Below are positions 63,617 through 64,000 of a stretch of DNA of 64,000 nt, one piece after another. The stretch's first letter is position 1, and the number at the start of each line of letters is the position of its first letter. The position numbers and the translations under genes were made by a program. A model generated the notes under the pieces. The model was given only the letters and a program-made list of their open reading frames with translations. It had not been told where the DNA came from and made no database searches. Where the stretch lies: the NCBI GenBank assembly GCA_963742725.1, contig CAVUMX010000001.1, positions 2,046,001-2,110,000 on the forward strand, written 5' to 3'. This DNA comes from CAVVAL01 sp963742725 (lineage in GTDB: Bacteria > Actinomycetota > Actinomycetes > Mycobacteriales > Cryptosporangiaceae).

Positions 63617-64000
63617 TCATTGCTGCGTCCGCTGCTTGATCCGGTTCGTGAGTTCCGCGATCTGGTTGTACAGCGAGCGCCGCTCGGCCATCTGCGACCG
63701 GATCTTGCGGTCGGCGTGCATGACGGTGGTGTGGTCGCGGCCGCCGAAGGTCTGCCCGATCTTGGGCAACGACAGGTCGGTGAGCTCGCGGCAGAGGTAC
63801 ATGGCGACCTGCCGGGCGTTCACGAGGACCCGCGACCGCGACGAGCCGCACAGGTCGTCGACGGTGAGGCTGAAGTACTCGGCGGTGGCGGCCATGATCG
63901 TCGCGGCGGTGATCTCCGGGCCGGCACCGTCCGGGATGAGGTCCTTGAGGACGACCTCGGCGAGCCCCATGTCGACGGCCTGCCGGTTGAGGCTGGCGAA
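63617..64000 (-). CDS. dnaA: Chromosomal replication initiator DnaA, 3' part
   Basis: The last 127 codons of DnaA reach the window edge; the 5' part lies beyond. Domain IV has the DNA-binding helix-turn-helix: VNARQVAMYLCRELTDLSLP and KIGQTFGGRDHTTVMHADRK. It binds DnaA boxes and starts replication. It is on the same strand as dnaN with the origin gap between. Confidence 0.97.
   Translation of the reverse strand, partial: FASLNRQAVDMGLAEVVLKDLIPDGAGPEITAATIMAATAEYFSLTVDDLCGSSRSRVLVNARQVAMYLCRELTDLSLPKIGQTFGGRDHTTVMHADRKIRSQMAERRSLYNQIAELTNRIKQRTQQ

Noticed and set aside
63252..63851. 199-aa minus-strand frame across the origin gap and dnaA
   Set aside because: It overlaps the real dnaA frame and the non-coding origin region, and no coding features are seen.

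Overview
The window is a high-GC actinomycete chromosome segment around the replication origin. The reverse-strand order dnaA (partial) - oriC gap - dnaN - gnd - recF - DUF721 ... gyrB - gyrA - DUF3566 - tRNA-Ile - DLW-39 - tRNA-Ala is typical of Actinomycetota. The block fhaA-fhaB-pstP-rodA-pbpA-pknB, pabA, sortase E, DUF881 and crgA further out suggests a Micromonosporales-type organism. The genus cannot be fixed from sequence alone.

Layout. 1-7.3 kb: the 3' part of a bifunctional penicillin-binding protein, an ECF sigma/anti-sigma pair, a TIMP-like secreted protein, a 14-TM exporter, a kinase-like protein and a flavin monooxygenase. 7.5-17.9 kb: tRNA-Leu with a strong terminator, the peptidoglycan/division signalling operon, then pabA, sortase E, a frameshifted DUF881 gene and crgA. 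18-25.4 kb: thiolase, PH-domain protein, rhomboid protease, cyclophilin, CorA, a lone LuxR-type HTH protein and a Panacea-domain gene overlapping a small partner (toxin-antitoxin-like). 25.5-34.3 kb: a leucine/isovalerate-type catabolic set (acyl-CoA dehydrogenase, carboxylase beta, HMG-CoA lyase, biotin carboxylase, TetR regulator), interrupted by a regulator/MFS pair and a phospholipase A2. Three near-identical TGAACGATCGTTA operators tie the set together. 34.4-39.9 kb: secreted proteins, a methyltransferase-like pair, a nitrilase-family amidase, a GerMN/Gmad2 protein and a winged-helix (AlkZ-like) protein. 40-43.7 kb: an accessory patch beside tRNA-Ala with two ricin-type lectins, an orphan Imm74-type immunity gene, a decayed membrane gene, direct repeats and a truncated integrase. 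43.7-49.7 kb: the tRNA/gyrase core.

50.1-59.0 kb: an unusual insertion between gyrB and recF/DUF721, on the strand opposite to the replication genes. It holds a five-gene operon (SWIM zinc finger, DUF5691, MoxR AAA+ ATPase, DUF5682 with TIKI/EreA-like GxxH motifs, VWA protein), all joined by 4-bp GTGA overlaps. It is followed by a citrate-synthase-family protein with an N-terminal helix-turn-helix, bracketed by two copies of a roughly 90-bp palindrome/DnaA-box-like element. 59.3-64 kb: DUF721, recF, gnd, dnaN, the oriC-type gap and the dnaA 3' end.

The best candidates for something new are the MoxR/VWA/DUF5682 operon and the DNA-binding citrate synthase with its twin palindromic islands. Several genes (DUF881, pknB C-terminus, possibly the sortase start, and a decayed gene near 40.8 kb) look broken by single-base indels, some in homopolymers. 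This could be real decay or a base-calling problem.
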